Shown one piece after another: positions 51,301-61,176 of a stretch of 64,000 nucleotides of DNA (positions are counted from its first letter, which is position 1; every line of letters begins with the position of its first letter). Source of the stretch: Burhinus oedicnemus (Eukaryota; Chordata; Aves; Charadriiformes; Burhinidae); the NCBI GenBank assembly GCA_008921705.1, contig VFFE01007638.1, positions 3,285,397-3,349,396 on the forward strand, written 5' to 3'. A model generated the notes under the pieces. That model saw nothing but the letters and a program-made list of their open reading frames with translations, was not told the DNA's origin and made no database searches. The position numbers were made by a program, and so were the translations under genes.

Positions 51301-54300
51301 ACAGTTGTGTTTGCTTCAGTGATGCGAGCGCTTCTCTGCATGGGGTCACAATGAAGCCCTGGGAGAGACATGCCTGCTCACAGATCCCATCTGTCCAAAA
51401 CTGGGTACCTCCTATTGCTAAAATTATAATCTGGCTGCTAGTGAACAAGCCCTGTGCATAAGCAAGTATTTGGTTATCTCCTTCAGGCTGTTCACTCCTT
51501 GCATTTGGCAAGACCTTGTGCATATTACTGTCGCCGTTTTGGATGCGCACTTTCTCCCCTTTGGCAAGCTTTGCTGTGAACTCAAGAGGAAAGCAGGAAA
51601 CTCGTTCTCAGATTTTGCTTAAAAGAATTTTTAAAGGCCAGGAGAAGCTGCCAGAGGGAAAATCTGTCAGAATGTTGATTTTAAGAAAATCACTTGATGT
51701 CAGAATTCGATGCAAGAGGACAGATGCTTTGATGTTGGTAAACCAATTCTTGGTCCTTAGATGGATGGAGCTGCAGGAATACAAGGCATTATTATTAAAC
51801 CAAACACTGAGTTATTCAGAGGCATCAAACAAAGAATTGCAAAGGGGGAGACCTCAAACCTTCCTTGCAATAGCACACCAGTGCAGCCCTTTTGAATGTG
51901 CTGGGAAGGCTGGTGACCATCCCGGCCGCAGGAAGGCTGATGCAGTTCACGTGAGGGTTCCGGAGCTCTCAGGCAATTTAGCTGAAATGCTGAATTTACA
52001 AGCCAGTTTCCAATGAAAAGAATAGGACCTGTGCGAGGCTCCTTAGCTGAGAAAACAAACAAAACAAAGAGGAAAGAAAAAGAAGAAAGAGACCAGCTCT
52101 CCAAATTCTTTATCACTTTCTGCCTTGGGACATATGCCATCATCTTTAAAAGGATGTGGCAAACCTCTGTGCACCTCTGGGCTGTCTTAGCACTCCTGTG
52201 CATCTGCTGGGGCTCCAGTGAAGGTGAAATAATGCCAGGAGCCCCCTTCACCACTTTCTGCCCCCTCCATCTATGCCCCTCTTCTGTCCGATGGTTCCCC
52301 TTTGGACGCAGCAGTAACAGGGAGCCTATGCATAGATCTTCAGTGCAAATCCAGGGAAATCCATGCACCAGTGTCACCCTCAGGTTTGTGGATCGGTGGA
52401 GTCCCATTTGTTTCACTGGCATCTCACAGCCCCCTGGGAGCCTTGCCAGGAGGTTCCTGACAGGACCCAGAGGACCTGTCACCAGAAAGCACTTCCCAGC
52501 TTTACCTACGCCAGAGGTAAATGGATTTTTTTTCCTGCTTGCACTGTGGTGTTCAGTTTACAAGCCCCTCTGAGCTATTAGTAGTACAGTCGATAAGCCA
52601 GGGAACATTACAGAAGCTGCCCTCTGCATCTGTGATTTATGTTCCTTGCTAAATATAAAGCTTCCAAGGCTCGGCACATCAATATTTTGGAATGGAGCAC
52701 ATGGAAATATTTGATGGATTGGGGAGAACGGATCTCTGTGGCCAGTCACTCACACTTGCCCTTTTGTGAGCAATCTGTCTTTCCCTGCAGCAGACAGTGG
52801 AATTTGGGGACAACAGCTGGAGTTTCAGTATCTCTGCATGCTTTATTAGTGAGGGAGCCTGGATCTGAGCCATCCAGACCCTGACCATCCGTGGATGTAA
52901 CTGTAACATCCGCATCGCAGGAGCCTCTCTGAGCTCTGAGGGGCTGTGTGGAGCACATAGCTCCCGTCCCAAACCGCATGCTCCACACCACAGCCTCGAT
53001 GGCACCTCTATAGAGTGCGTTGGGAAACGAGTTGTGCTACAGGGACTCCATCTCTTCTCCTTGCTGTGCACTGGGATGGTGCCTGCTTAACTGAGAGGCT
53101 GGTGTTGCTGATGCGGGCTTTTTGAGCTGCATCTCTGTAAGAGTAGGAACAATCACCACTCAAGCCCAATAATTCCCAGTCTTTTTATAATGGCATAAAT
53201 TCAGGACATGGAATGGTGAGACATACCAGTTCAGAGAAAGGAAGAGTAGCCAGGGAAAAAACACCAGCAAGCAAAGGTTCCTCAGACTGCGCAGGGCAAG
53301 TAGAGCATCCAATGTGTACACACACCGTTTTGTGTGCTGTAGGCTTATATCCCCAGCTGCTGTAAATCATTTTAGCTGTGCTGCAGTCAAGGGATTTTTT
53401 CCAGCTGAGAATCTGGTCTTGGGTGGAGCTATGCCAGGTCTGCATCACCCTGGATATGGATCTAACAAGCAATGCTTCAGATCTACCACAGAGTTATACA
53501 ATATTTTGGACAAATCTCTCAACGCAGTGCTCATTTTATCAACCCACAGTATGTTGTTTTTGTCAGAGGAGGAACGTAGCAGAGGAAAGGCGTGTGGCAT
53601 TTTTAGTGTATCAGGTCTACCTGTGTGGCAGATGTCCTCTGACCTGTCAGACGGTCAGGCTGAGCCACAGTTTAGGAACTTCAGTGGAACAAAGTAGAGT
53701 GAACTGTGGAAAACACATAAAACCTCTCAAAATTAGAAAAAAAAAATTAAAACAGCAACCCTTTTTACAAACCCTTTCACAGTTCCCTTTTGTGCATTCT
53801 TTAGCACCTAACATTTATTTTGGAGTGGGGCAGAGAGGTGGATTGGCTGCTTGCCTGCCTTCTGGGGTGGAGAGCTTTGCATAAAAGGAAGGAGAAAGAG
53901 AACATCAAAACCAGATTGAGGGGAAAACAAAGTCACCTCTTTGCAGAGTGAGCTTACGGTTTTGTGCAAATTCGGGATATAATGGTTATTTTCCAGCTAT
54001 TACTATTCTGAATTTGTCCTGCTGAATAGCTTAGTGGAGTGGCCATGACAGAGTAATAATGCATATGCTTGTTCTCATAGAAGGAAGATTGAATTTTAAC
54101 ATGAAGTGGGAAATAAAAAGTGTGTGTAGCTAGTACTGTTGTGTATAAACCACTGGGTACTGATTTCCTTGCTTGATTTTCCATAAAACTGTGTTTGAAT
54201 CACTGCTTCCCAACACACAGGTTTGAGCTAGCAATGCAAACCTATTGTTCTGGCTGATTGAATTTCTCTGATATATTTGATTCTGTGACATACCAGAGTG

Positions 54301-55214
54301 TCTTTGAGGTAAGAGTTGGTTCAGCAACCATCCCAGCAGGGAAAATCAGATTGCAGCCTGGAATGCCAGCCCTGGGAAGGCGGGGGCTTGCCAGAGCGCT
54401 GGAACATAATAGTGTCTTTCTGGTCATCAAGCCTACAATTCAACAGCTAGACAACTGTTGCCTTCTCCAGCAGGAACACATGTACTCTGCGCACCACCAG
54501 ACATAAGACATAGTATGACTATGGGACACCTCCTAACATCCTGAAAATAGTCCTTTAGAAAAGGACCCGTAACTAATGCAAAAAAGGACCAAAATCTACA
54601 AGTGCAAAGTACAAGAAAGAAAGACTGATGTAAGATATGGCTCATTTTGTATTCTCTTGCACTAGCAAGGGATTTGTTAAGTAAAACTCCAGTAACACTC
54701 AGCCTTTCTCCTGGAGACTTGTACCAAATCCCTGCAGTGAGCCTTCCCTGGAAGAGCTCTTAGCCCCACCTGTTTGTTGAGTAGGAAATGCAAGGCCAGA
54801 CAATCAATTAGCAGAGCTCTAAACTTCCATATAAATTGCCCAGTTTCCTCCTACCATGCCTACAGCCTACATTTTAGCCTGGGTGCTTGCTGCTCTACAG
54901 TTTGATGAAGCCTCCAATTCCCCTTTTCCATACAGCAATCTGCCAGCCAAAGCAGGTACAACTTTGTCTCAAAAATGTCAAACAGAAAGTCATACTATGG
55001 GCAATGTCAAACTGTTGTGTTTAAATATTGCCATCTCTGCTTCTAGTCACCATCACCAGACAAAAAGATGCCCTTTGCAGAGCCATCATGAGTTGACATT
55101 GCTTGCCAGATCACGAGAAACAGCCAGGCAGTTACACTTTTATCCCTTCAAATAAGAACTGCGGCAGAAGGAGAACTTCCAAAGCTAAGAACTGCAGAGC
55201 TTGCAGGTATGGCA

Positions 55215-55456
55215 TAGAGAGAATCTCAGGCTTTTTAGGTCAGAAGGGGATCATTTAGTTTTAACTCACACATACCACAGACTACTGAAAAACCTTGAAT
55301 TTGCACTTGCTTGGATTACAGAGGAGCTTTTAGAAAACAGACAGCCTTGACTGAAAGATTGTCCATGGCAGAGAATTCATCACAACCCTCAGTGCATTGC
55401 CCCAGTATCTAGTTGACTGCTGCCTTGCTTCTAGTTTGCCTCTTTCTTTGCCAGAC
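55215..55456 (-). mobile_element. ancient CR1/L3-like LINE #1, 3' end (left part, minus)
   Basis: Antisense 3' region of an old CR1-related element: TTTTTAGGTCAGAAGGGGATCATTTAGTT, CTTTTAGAAAACAGACAGCCTTGACTGAAAGATTGTCCATGGCAGAGAATTCATCACAACCCTCAGTGCATTG, then TTGCTTCTAGTTTGCCT. Related elements have the same blocks (TTAAGGCCAGAAGGGACCATT, TTGATTTAAAAATTGTCAGTGATGGAGAATCC). It breaks off at the target-duplicated CAGAC flanking the LTR and resumes after it. Confidence 0.72.
55452..55456. repeat. LTR target-site duplication, left copy (CAGAC)
   Basis: CAGAC directly precedes the TG start of the LTR and is repeated exactly at 56185-56189 directly after its CA end. Confidence 0.88.
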
Positions 55457-56184
55457 TGTCCTGGTTTGAGGTAAAACAGGACCAATTTTGTTCAATAACT
55501 TTACTTTTTAACTAGGCCTCTTCTAACTGCTGAAATTAACAGCACGTTGTGCAGAAACTGTTCACTCTCAGAGTGATAAGACCCATGTTTATAGCTGATG
55601 CCAAGCAATGGGATGCAGAGAGGCTCTTGCTTATCCTTATTGCTATAACAACCAAGGCCAGCCAACTTTGTTACTTGCCCTGTTGGAGGGTCGGAAGCGG
55701 AAAAGCATAGAGGGGTCACACTTGCGGGAAGGAGCGGACAGGACAGGTGACCCAAAACTGACCAACAAGGGTATTCCATCCCATCTACCTCATGCTCAGT
55801 ATAAAAGTTGAGAGATCAAAGGGCCAACCTCTTTTTCTTCAATGGCTGGTGTACTGGGAAGACTCTGTCTGCGTCTGCCTTTGATCCCGATCCTGAATCC
55901 AGATCCGGAATCCAGTTCCCGTCCGTCACTGAGTCCAGTCTGGGACTTCCCCAGTGCCTGCTGGTGATGCGATTGTCATCCTGGGAGCTTGATATGGTTT
56001 TGTATATATTTCATTATTTTTCTTTTTATTATTTTATTATCAATATTTCATTAAAGTAGTTTAGTTCCTTCTAAACTCTTAAGTCTCCCTTTTTTCTCTC
56101 TCTTTCTTGCCCCCCGAGCGGAGCAAGAGAGAGAGAGCATCTGTCGTTGCACCGGATCGGGCCAATCTGGCCCAAACCACGACA
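55457..56184 (+). mobile_element. complete ERVL-like solo LTR (728 bp)
   Basis: Starts TGTCCTGGTTTGAGG and ends CCCAAACCACGACA, with TG...CA termini and a perfect 5-bp duplication (CAGAC) on both sides. The TATAAAA promoter box is at 55800-55806 and an ATTAAA poly(A)-like signal at 56050-56055. No internal retroviral sequence adjoins it, so it is a solo LTR left by recombination between the two LTRs of a provirus. The opening TGTCCTGGTTT and the 5-bp duplication fit the ERVL group common in birds; the group assignment is inference. A second copy lies at 15579-16211 in the same orientation. This one inserted into ancient LINE #1. Confidence 0.92.
55800..55806 (+). promoter_or_regulatory. TATA box of the solo LTR
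   Basis: CAGTATAAAAG, about 250 bp before the ATTAAA signal and conserved in the sister LTR (15833-15839). Solo LTRs can keep promoter activity; nothing here shows that this one does. Confidence 0.75.
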
Positions 56185-56189
56185 CAGAC
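56185..56189. repeat. LTR target-site duplication, right copy (CAGAC)
   Basis: Exact copy of 55452-55456, directly after the CA end of the LTR. Confidence 0.88.
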
Positions 56190-56840
56190 ACAAGATCTTG
56201 CTTTGTCTGCACAGGCTTTTCAGTCTAGTGGATAATTGTCAAATTTCTTTTCCCCTAAATATGTTGATCAAAACATCCATTTCTTTTTTGTGGTGCTCAC
56301 CATAAGTGTCAACTCAGTGTCTAAGCATGGGATCCATCTAGCCTAACTAGCTTCCTAAAATTGCACCTCTGGTCTGAGCCAGTTTTCTGGGCTCCCTCTA
56401 AGCTTTGGAGAAGTATTGGCTTTTTTTAGAGGGCAATTTGTCATGCCTAACACATATGTCACACCTCTCTAAGGATGGATGAGACTTTATTATTAATGGA
56501 GTTATGTCTTCTTCCAGGCCATCAATATAAATGTCAAATAGCAGAGGATCTAGAGCTGATGTCTGGGGGAATTCTGCAGGAAATAGGTGAGAAACAGCTC
56601 CTCATTTAGAATGACACTTGAAACTTTACCTATTAGTTGACTGTTAATCATTTCAAGGGTGCCTTGTATCACATATTTCCTTAATAAAAATATTGTGTGA
56701 TACCAAGCCAAATGCGTCACAGCAGCTTAGGTAAATCACATCAAATCTTCCTTCCACTGACTGAGTCTGTAAATCTCCTAAATCTGAGATTACAGTCTAA
56801 CCTAACACAGATTCCCTTCATGGCCCTGTGGGTGAGCAAC
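56190..56840 (-). mobile_element. ancient CR1/L3-like LINE #1, right part with RT relic
   Basis: Continues LINE #1 after the LTR: ACAAGATCTTGCTTTGTCTGCACAGGC corresponds to the GGATCTTGTTATGCCTTTGTCTGC block that follows in related elements. On the minus strand, 56508-56580 encodes a relic of reverse-transcriptase motif B and what follows (ALDPLLFDIYIDGLEEDIT). 56681-56738 encodes a relic of motif A (VIYLSCCDAFGLVSHNIF, normally YLDxxKAFDLVxHxIL). The distance from the 3' end to motif B is shorter than in intact relatives, so an internal deletion is likely, and the catalytic FADD box was not found. Many substitutions and stops: a molecular fossil. Confidence 0.78.
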
Positions 56841-57409
56841 AAGGGAAGGTGCTCCTTTCAGGAAGTTGTCTTCTGAGGCCTGAATATGCCACCTCTACCT
56901 TTTGAATAAAGACAAATGGTGTTCAAAATCTCTGTGCAAAGCATACCTTTGTGTACTTACATCTATTATATTTCCCTGAAAAGACAAACTATGGCCTCAA
57001 GTCAATCACATGCTTCTGATTACAGAAGATAATGTTTTTAAGGAACTGGAATGTCTTGGGCATCTGGTCCTTAAAGTCATACATTGTTCAGCTGTAGGAT
57101 CTTCTTCTGAGAAGCCAAGAAAGCCTCCTGAGACATGGGCCCCAGAAGTCCGCAGAGTGTCCGACGAGGGAAAACTCAGTCAGGGACAATCGCTATTAGA
57201 AATTTCTTTCTCCTATCCAGTATACAGTATATTTGATTTCTTCTTTGCTTATCTTATTAGTACCATGAGTCAGTCTGGGCTTTTGAGGGGATTTTAGAGT
57301 GATTAGGACCTTGAATGCACTATTTTGAAAACAATTCATAGTTTGGAGGCAGTTGGGTCCTGCAGTCCACGTATCACCAATGCATAATTCCAAGTCTTGT
57401 TAGCCTTGC
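56841..57409. other. spacer between two ancient LINEs
   Basis: No gene. A 95-codon plus frame at 57010-57297 has no recognisable feature. Part of this may be unrecognised decayed LINE sequence. Confidence 0.45.
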
Positions 57410-57637
57410 CTTGAGCCCATGCAACATTGTGCTGTTAGGTTGAAGAATAATGTCCAGACAAGCATTTGGCCTTGATTTGAAGACATCAAGAGATAGAGAA
57501 TCCAGCACCTGCACTGGCTGCTTAGTAGCTAAGCACCCGCACTGTAATCCAATTTATCTGGCTTCAGCTTTTAGTTGTAGATCCTTGATCTTCCTTTCCT
57601 TCTGGCTTTCAGAGGCTTCATGTCTTTAAATCTTCTC
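57410..57637 (-). mobile_element. ancient CR1/L3-like LINE #2, 3' end (minus)
   Basis: GGCCTTGATTTGAAGACATCAAGAGATAGAGAATCCAGCACC, then TTTATCTGGCTTCAGCTTTTAGTTGTAGATCCTTGATCTT, matches the same antisense 3' blocks as LINE #1 (GATGGAGAATCCACCAC; TGTCTAGCTTCAGCTTCCAGCCATTGGATCTTG). It is therefore a second copy of the same or a sister family, and it is interrupted at about 57638 by a younger CR1. Confidence 0.75.
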
Positions 57638-58055
57638 TCACCCTGGCTTTAGATAGGTGAAACAAATAGAGTTCTATAAAAAAGCTACCGGTAAACTGGC
57701 GAGAGTCCAGCAGAGAACCACTGAAATAGCTGGCAGCTGGGACATATACGGTGTGTGAGGAGAGGTTGAGGGAACTGGCATTGCTCAGCCTGGGGAAGCG
57801 AAGGCTAAGGGGGAGCTGCTTACTGTTTTCCACTGCCTAATGGTTGGTGAAGACAGACTTCTCATGGAGGGGACCTGTGGAAGGATAAGAAGCAATGGCC
57901 ACAAGTTGCAGCAAGGGCATTTTCTGACTGGACATACAGTTTCACTGTGGAGAGTGGTAAAGCACTGGAGATTGCCAGGGATTTTCAAAACTTTGGCAGA
58001 CAATGCCTTGAGCAACCTGCCAGCTTTGAAGTTGGTCCTGCTTTGAGTGGCCCGA
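57638..58055 (+). mobile_element. younger CR1 LINE 3' part, nested in LINE #2 (plus)
   Basis: The plus-strand CR1 C-terminal ORF2 region: GTGAGGAGAGGTTGAGGGAACTGGCATTGCTCAGCCTGGGGAAGCGAAGG encodes YEERLRELALLSLGKRRLR-like residues, followed by a GTGGTAAAGCACTGGAG (HWN-like) stretch, TTGAGCAACCTG and TTTGAAGTTGGTCCTGCTTTGAG (3' UTR). The typical octamer tail is not visible. It lies between two parts of ancient LINE #2 in the opposite orientation, so it inserted later. Confidence 0.82.
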
Positions 58056-58524
58056 AGCAGCCACTTGCAGCTTAATTTTTTTTCTTTTATAAGTCACACT
58101 CTGTAGGAGCATGTTCTACATCCATAGAGACTTCTGTGTGATTCTTTTAGGAGCGGCCTCCCTCAAAGTTCAAGCATCTTCTAAAAACTGCAAGCAGAAT
58201 TGACTGCAGCATTCTGGCATTTTTTTCAGCAGTGCCATGGAAAGGTTGCCTTCTTCAATGAGCCTTTTTATATCTCAAGGGATTGTATTAGCCCTAAGAG
58301 AGCCCTAGACTTGCTAAGTTCACTTGTCCTCTTCACCCCCTTAATCATTTTCAGAATAATCCCTTTACAGACTGTCATTGCCGGGCTGTATGAATGGCTT
58401 GCGTTCCCTGTTCCTAGATGCATATATTAGCATTTGCTTCATTAAACATGTGTTGTTCGAAGGGCCTAATTTATCAAGTGATACAGTCAGGCAGTGTGAT
58501 TGCCATGCCTTTGACACTGTTTAC

Positions 58525-58560
58525 CCATCTGCCAATCTTCGTGTCATCAACAAACGATTA
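58525..58560 (-). pseudogene. reverse-transcriptase catalytic box relic of LINE #2
   Basis: On the minus strand 58525-58557 reads SFVDDTKIGRW. FVDD is the [YF]xDD catalytic motif with both aspartates kept (58543-58548), followed by the usual TK-I-G segment. Next toward the 3' side on the plus strand is the antisense of FINxxE and GSVL, that is motif B. Stops and frameshifts surround it, so the retained DD is chance preservation in a dead copy. Confidence 0.8.
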
Positions 58561-58916
58561 CCAGTGGTAATTTCAAGCTTCCGGCTCATTGATGAAAAAG
58601 TTGACTAGAACAGAGCCTTCTACCACTCTCACCAGCAACACATCCTCCTTTAGCAAGAGCTCTCTGTTGACAGCTGCTTTAAATCTGTCAGTCACTTTGT
58701 TCTTCATGCCATTTCACCTGTGCTTTCCTGATGTTTGGTTATGCTAATTTGTAATGAGACTGTTATGCAGTGCTAAGGCAGACACTTCATCAAAGACTAT
58801 CACACAGTTGACTAGTGACTTTACTGGCCATTTCTGTAAACTCATCAAAAGAGCGCTATTATATTTATTCAATGAGACATATATTCCACAATGTCATGTT
58901 ATGGGAATTAATTGCC

Positions 58917-58930
58917 TTTTTTTTTTTTTT
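58917..58930. repeat. T14 homopolymer
   Basis: Fourteen T within the ancient LINE #2 body. A secondary insertion tail or slippage are both possible. Confidence 0.9.
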
Positions 58931-61151
58931 GGCCTTTTACTCTTTATCAGTTCAGTCCTGTGTCAGTTTTTCCATTTTACTTGGACTGGGGTTTGGGTAA
59001 GTGATCTATAGTTACCTTGCTCATCCAGCTTGCCCTGTTTGAACTGGCATCGTGCTAATGTTCCTTCCGTTTTCTGGAATCTCCCATTTCACAAGACGCT
59101 TTCAAAATTAATCCCAATAGGCCTCAGCTAACAATTTTATGATTCCTGAATACAGATTATTTAGGTCTGCTGATTTAGAAATGCTTTGTCTTTAATAGAT
59201 GTTTAACTTGCAAAGACGTTTAACACCAAAGCAGAAATATTTATTGAACTGCTTCTGCCTCTTCATGTTATCATTACTGCTTTTATTATCTTCATCCAAT
59301 AATGAGTCTAAGTGATTACTACAGCTTCCTTTGTTCTGAATACCCTTTTGAAAATGTCCTTCTAGTTGCCTTGGGTCCTACTGGCTGTGTACTTTGCCCT
59401 AGATACTCTTACCATTTAAAATCTTCCATTTAAAAACTCTGAAGTTTTAAAAATCCATTATTCTCTCATCTGTTTAATGAAAATTCTTTTTTTATTCGTT
59501 ATTGTTACTCTCAACTTTACCACAAAGCCTTTGTCTAATGTTGTGGTAGTTCTTTTTTGTAGGCTTGCAGCTATTGGCCGTCTAATACAGTTTTCCTGGA
59601 CGTTTCTACTTTCATTCATGTTTTTGCCTGTCCCAGTTTTTCCCCACAATCAAGTTAATTCCTAATTTTCTTTGGATTTGAGAAATTAGCTCTTTTGAAG
59701 TCCCAGTGCACACATAACTGTTAGGGACAGCCCTCTATTTGCCCATATTGAATATAATCAGGTCATCCTCGCTGTTCCCTTGACAACCATCAACTCTCAG
59801 CCCAGTAATTAATTCATCTTTGTCAGAAAAAAGTCCAGGAGAGTTACCACATGATGGCTCCTTGTGTTAGAAAACAGCCTATAGTTTTTCCCAAATCATG
59901 ATGCCTTCTCAGTGGCTGTCTGGAGCTTCTAGTGTACGGAAGTCCCCTGCAACACCATCTTTCTTTCCATGCATTTCTCATGGAGGCTGTGGAGTAATTC
60001 CTATTCCATGGTCTGATTTTATGGCATGATTCATACGGTTCATTTTCACCGACTCTATCTTTCCTACGCAGGTTATAACTAGTTATTTTAACATTCCAAT
60101 CATGCAAATCGAAACCAGCAGATTTGAGTAATGCTGATTATATCACATTTCTTCTCACTAATGAGAATTTCCATTTCCTCTTGCCCGCTACCCAGACGCC
60201 TAATGTCTACATAAAAGCAAATGGAAAACGTCTTTTCTTCACATTCTTTGTCACATGATTAAATCATTTTGCAACATGCCAAGCTTGTTTGTAGTTCCTT
60301 AACCCACAGTTCTTGCCTTGTGTAATGCTTTGATTGCTGCTAGACTCAGGCTAGGAAGATTAGTTCTCCCTCCTCACCCACAATACGCCTATCATCTTGT
60401 TTATACAGCGGATGTGATCTAGTGACCTGCAAAACCCAGACCTTCAACATCACCTCCCTCAGCTAGCCCGTAATTAGTTCATGCTTGTGTTCTGTCACTG
60501 ACGGGGCTAAAGGGGTTGTTGGTAGGTTATACGAACCTTGCTCTTCTTTGGCTCCTTTCCAAGGGTCCCCCAAATCTTCTGCTAACTGTGCTACTCCACG
60601 TGATGTTGAATCAGGAATTTCCCCATTTATAGTCACCAATGAGACTTGATAGAAGAATGCACAATCCAGTACCTATTGTGCAGTTATCCTTGTCATTTTC
60701 TCCAGGGATATGACTTCCCACCCCGTTTTTTTCATGCCAATGTCCTCATCCATTTTGCAATTGGATTTCCTTGGTGAGTTCAAGAATCCCTCTTTGTTCA
60801 TTTCGCAGAGTTACCGTCAGCATGTCCCTGAACAAGTTCCTGACTATTATTTTTTTTTTCTGTTTCAAATTCTTTCTTCTAACCAGCCTCAGGTTCATGG
60901 AACTTGTCCTAAGTATCCACATGCAGTACTTCATGCCATCTGCATGTAGTACTGAATTTGGATTTAATTTGCATAAACGTAGCAAGTACAGTCAAATCAT
61001 GATTATTTGGATGTAAGCAGCCACTAATCTGGTCAATCATCAGTTCGTCTTCTCTGTCAAGATCAGGTCATAGATTAAATTACTGCATAAATGGTGCAAG
61101 TCTTTCTGAATTGAAAGACTCACTTGTAGTTCTGAACAGTGCATGGATAGC

Positions 61152-61176
61152 TATATATATATATATATATATATAT
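61152..61176. repeat. (TA)12 microsatellite
   Basis: Twenty-five bases of perfect TA alternation between a C and TTAAG. Confidence 0.97.

Larger units (their letters stand above)
38516..55214. other. long non-coding stretch with unassigned open frames
   Basis: Somewhat higher GC than the flanks from 39 to 54 kb, so random open frames are longer. Frames seen but not assigned: 42753-43202 (+, 149 codons), 48039-48404 (+, 121), 50686-51093 (-, 135), 51516-52016 (+, 166), 52013-52573 (+, 186) and 51757-52482 (-, 241). None shows a domain, zinc finger or catalytic motif that I recognise. A good-looking acceptor (TTTTCTTTTGTCTACAG) ends at 44938 and another (TTCCTTTTCCCCAG) near 49537, but no matching donor or long exon is evident. 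One old SINE-like fragment lies at 39740-39810. Confidence 0.45.
58056..60130 (-). mobile_element. ancient CR1/L3-like LINE #2, main body (minus)
   Basis: The antisense body of the old element from its 3' region into the endonuclease. Recognisable blocks in plus-strand order: GGGATTGTATTAGCCC (58278), CTGTATGAATGGCTTGCGTTCCCTGTTCCTAGATGCATATATTAG (58385), the RT catalytic box at about 58543, GCTAATGTTCCTTCCGTTTTCTGG (about 59055), GGTCTGCTGATTTAGAAATG (59163), GCAGAAATATTTATTGAACTGCTTCTGCC (59231), TTAGCTCTTTTGAAGTCCCAGTGCAC (about 59688) and a GDF endonuclease relic near 59939-59947. The overall length is about two thirds of what these positions span in intact relatives, so internal deletions occurred. 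Confidence 0.78.

Noticed and set aside
53395..53440. AGCTGAGAATCTGGTC here and a similar AGCTTGAGAATCTGGTCC at about 62050 as members of one repeat.
   Set aside because: The match is too short to separate from chance without a database search.
55501..55811. Open frames in the solo LTR, also seen in the copy at 15.5-15.8 kb.
   Set aside because: LTR sequence translated by chance. The same frame in both copies reflects their common origin, not a gene.
15579..56184. The two similar LTRs as the two ends of one giant provirus.
   Set aside because: They are about 40 kb apart, no retroviral genes lie in the matching orientation between them, and the right copy has its own complete target duplication.
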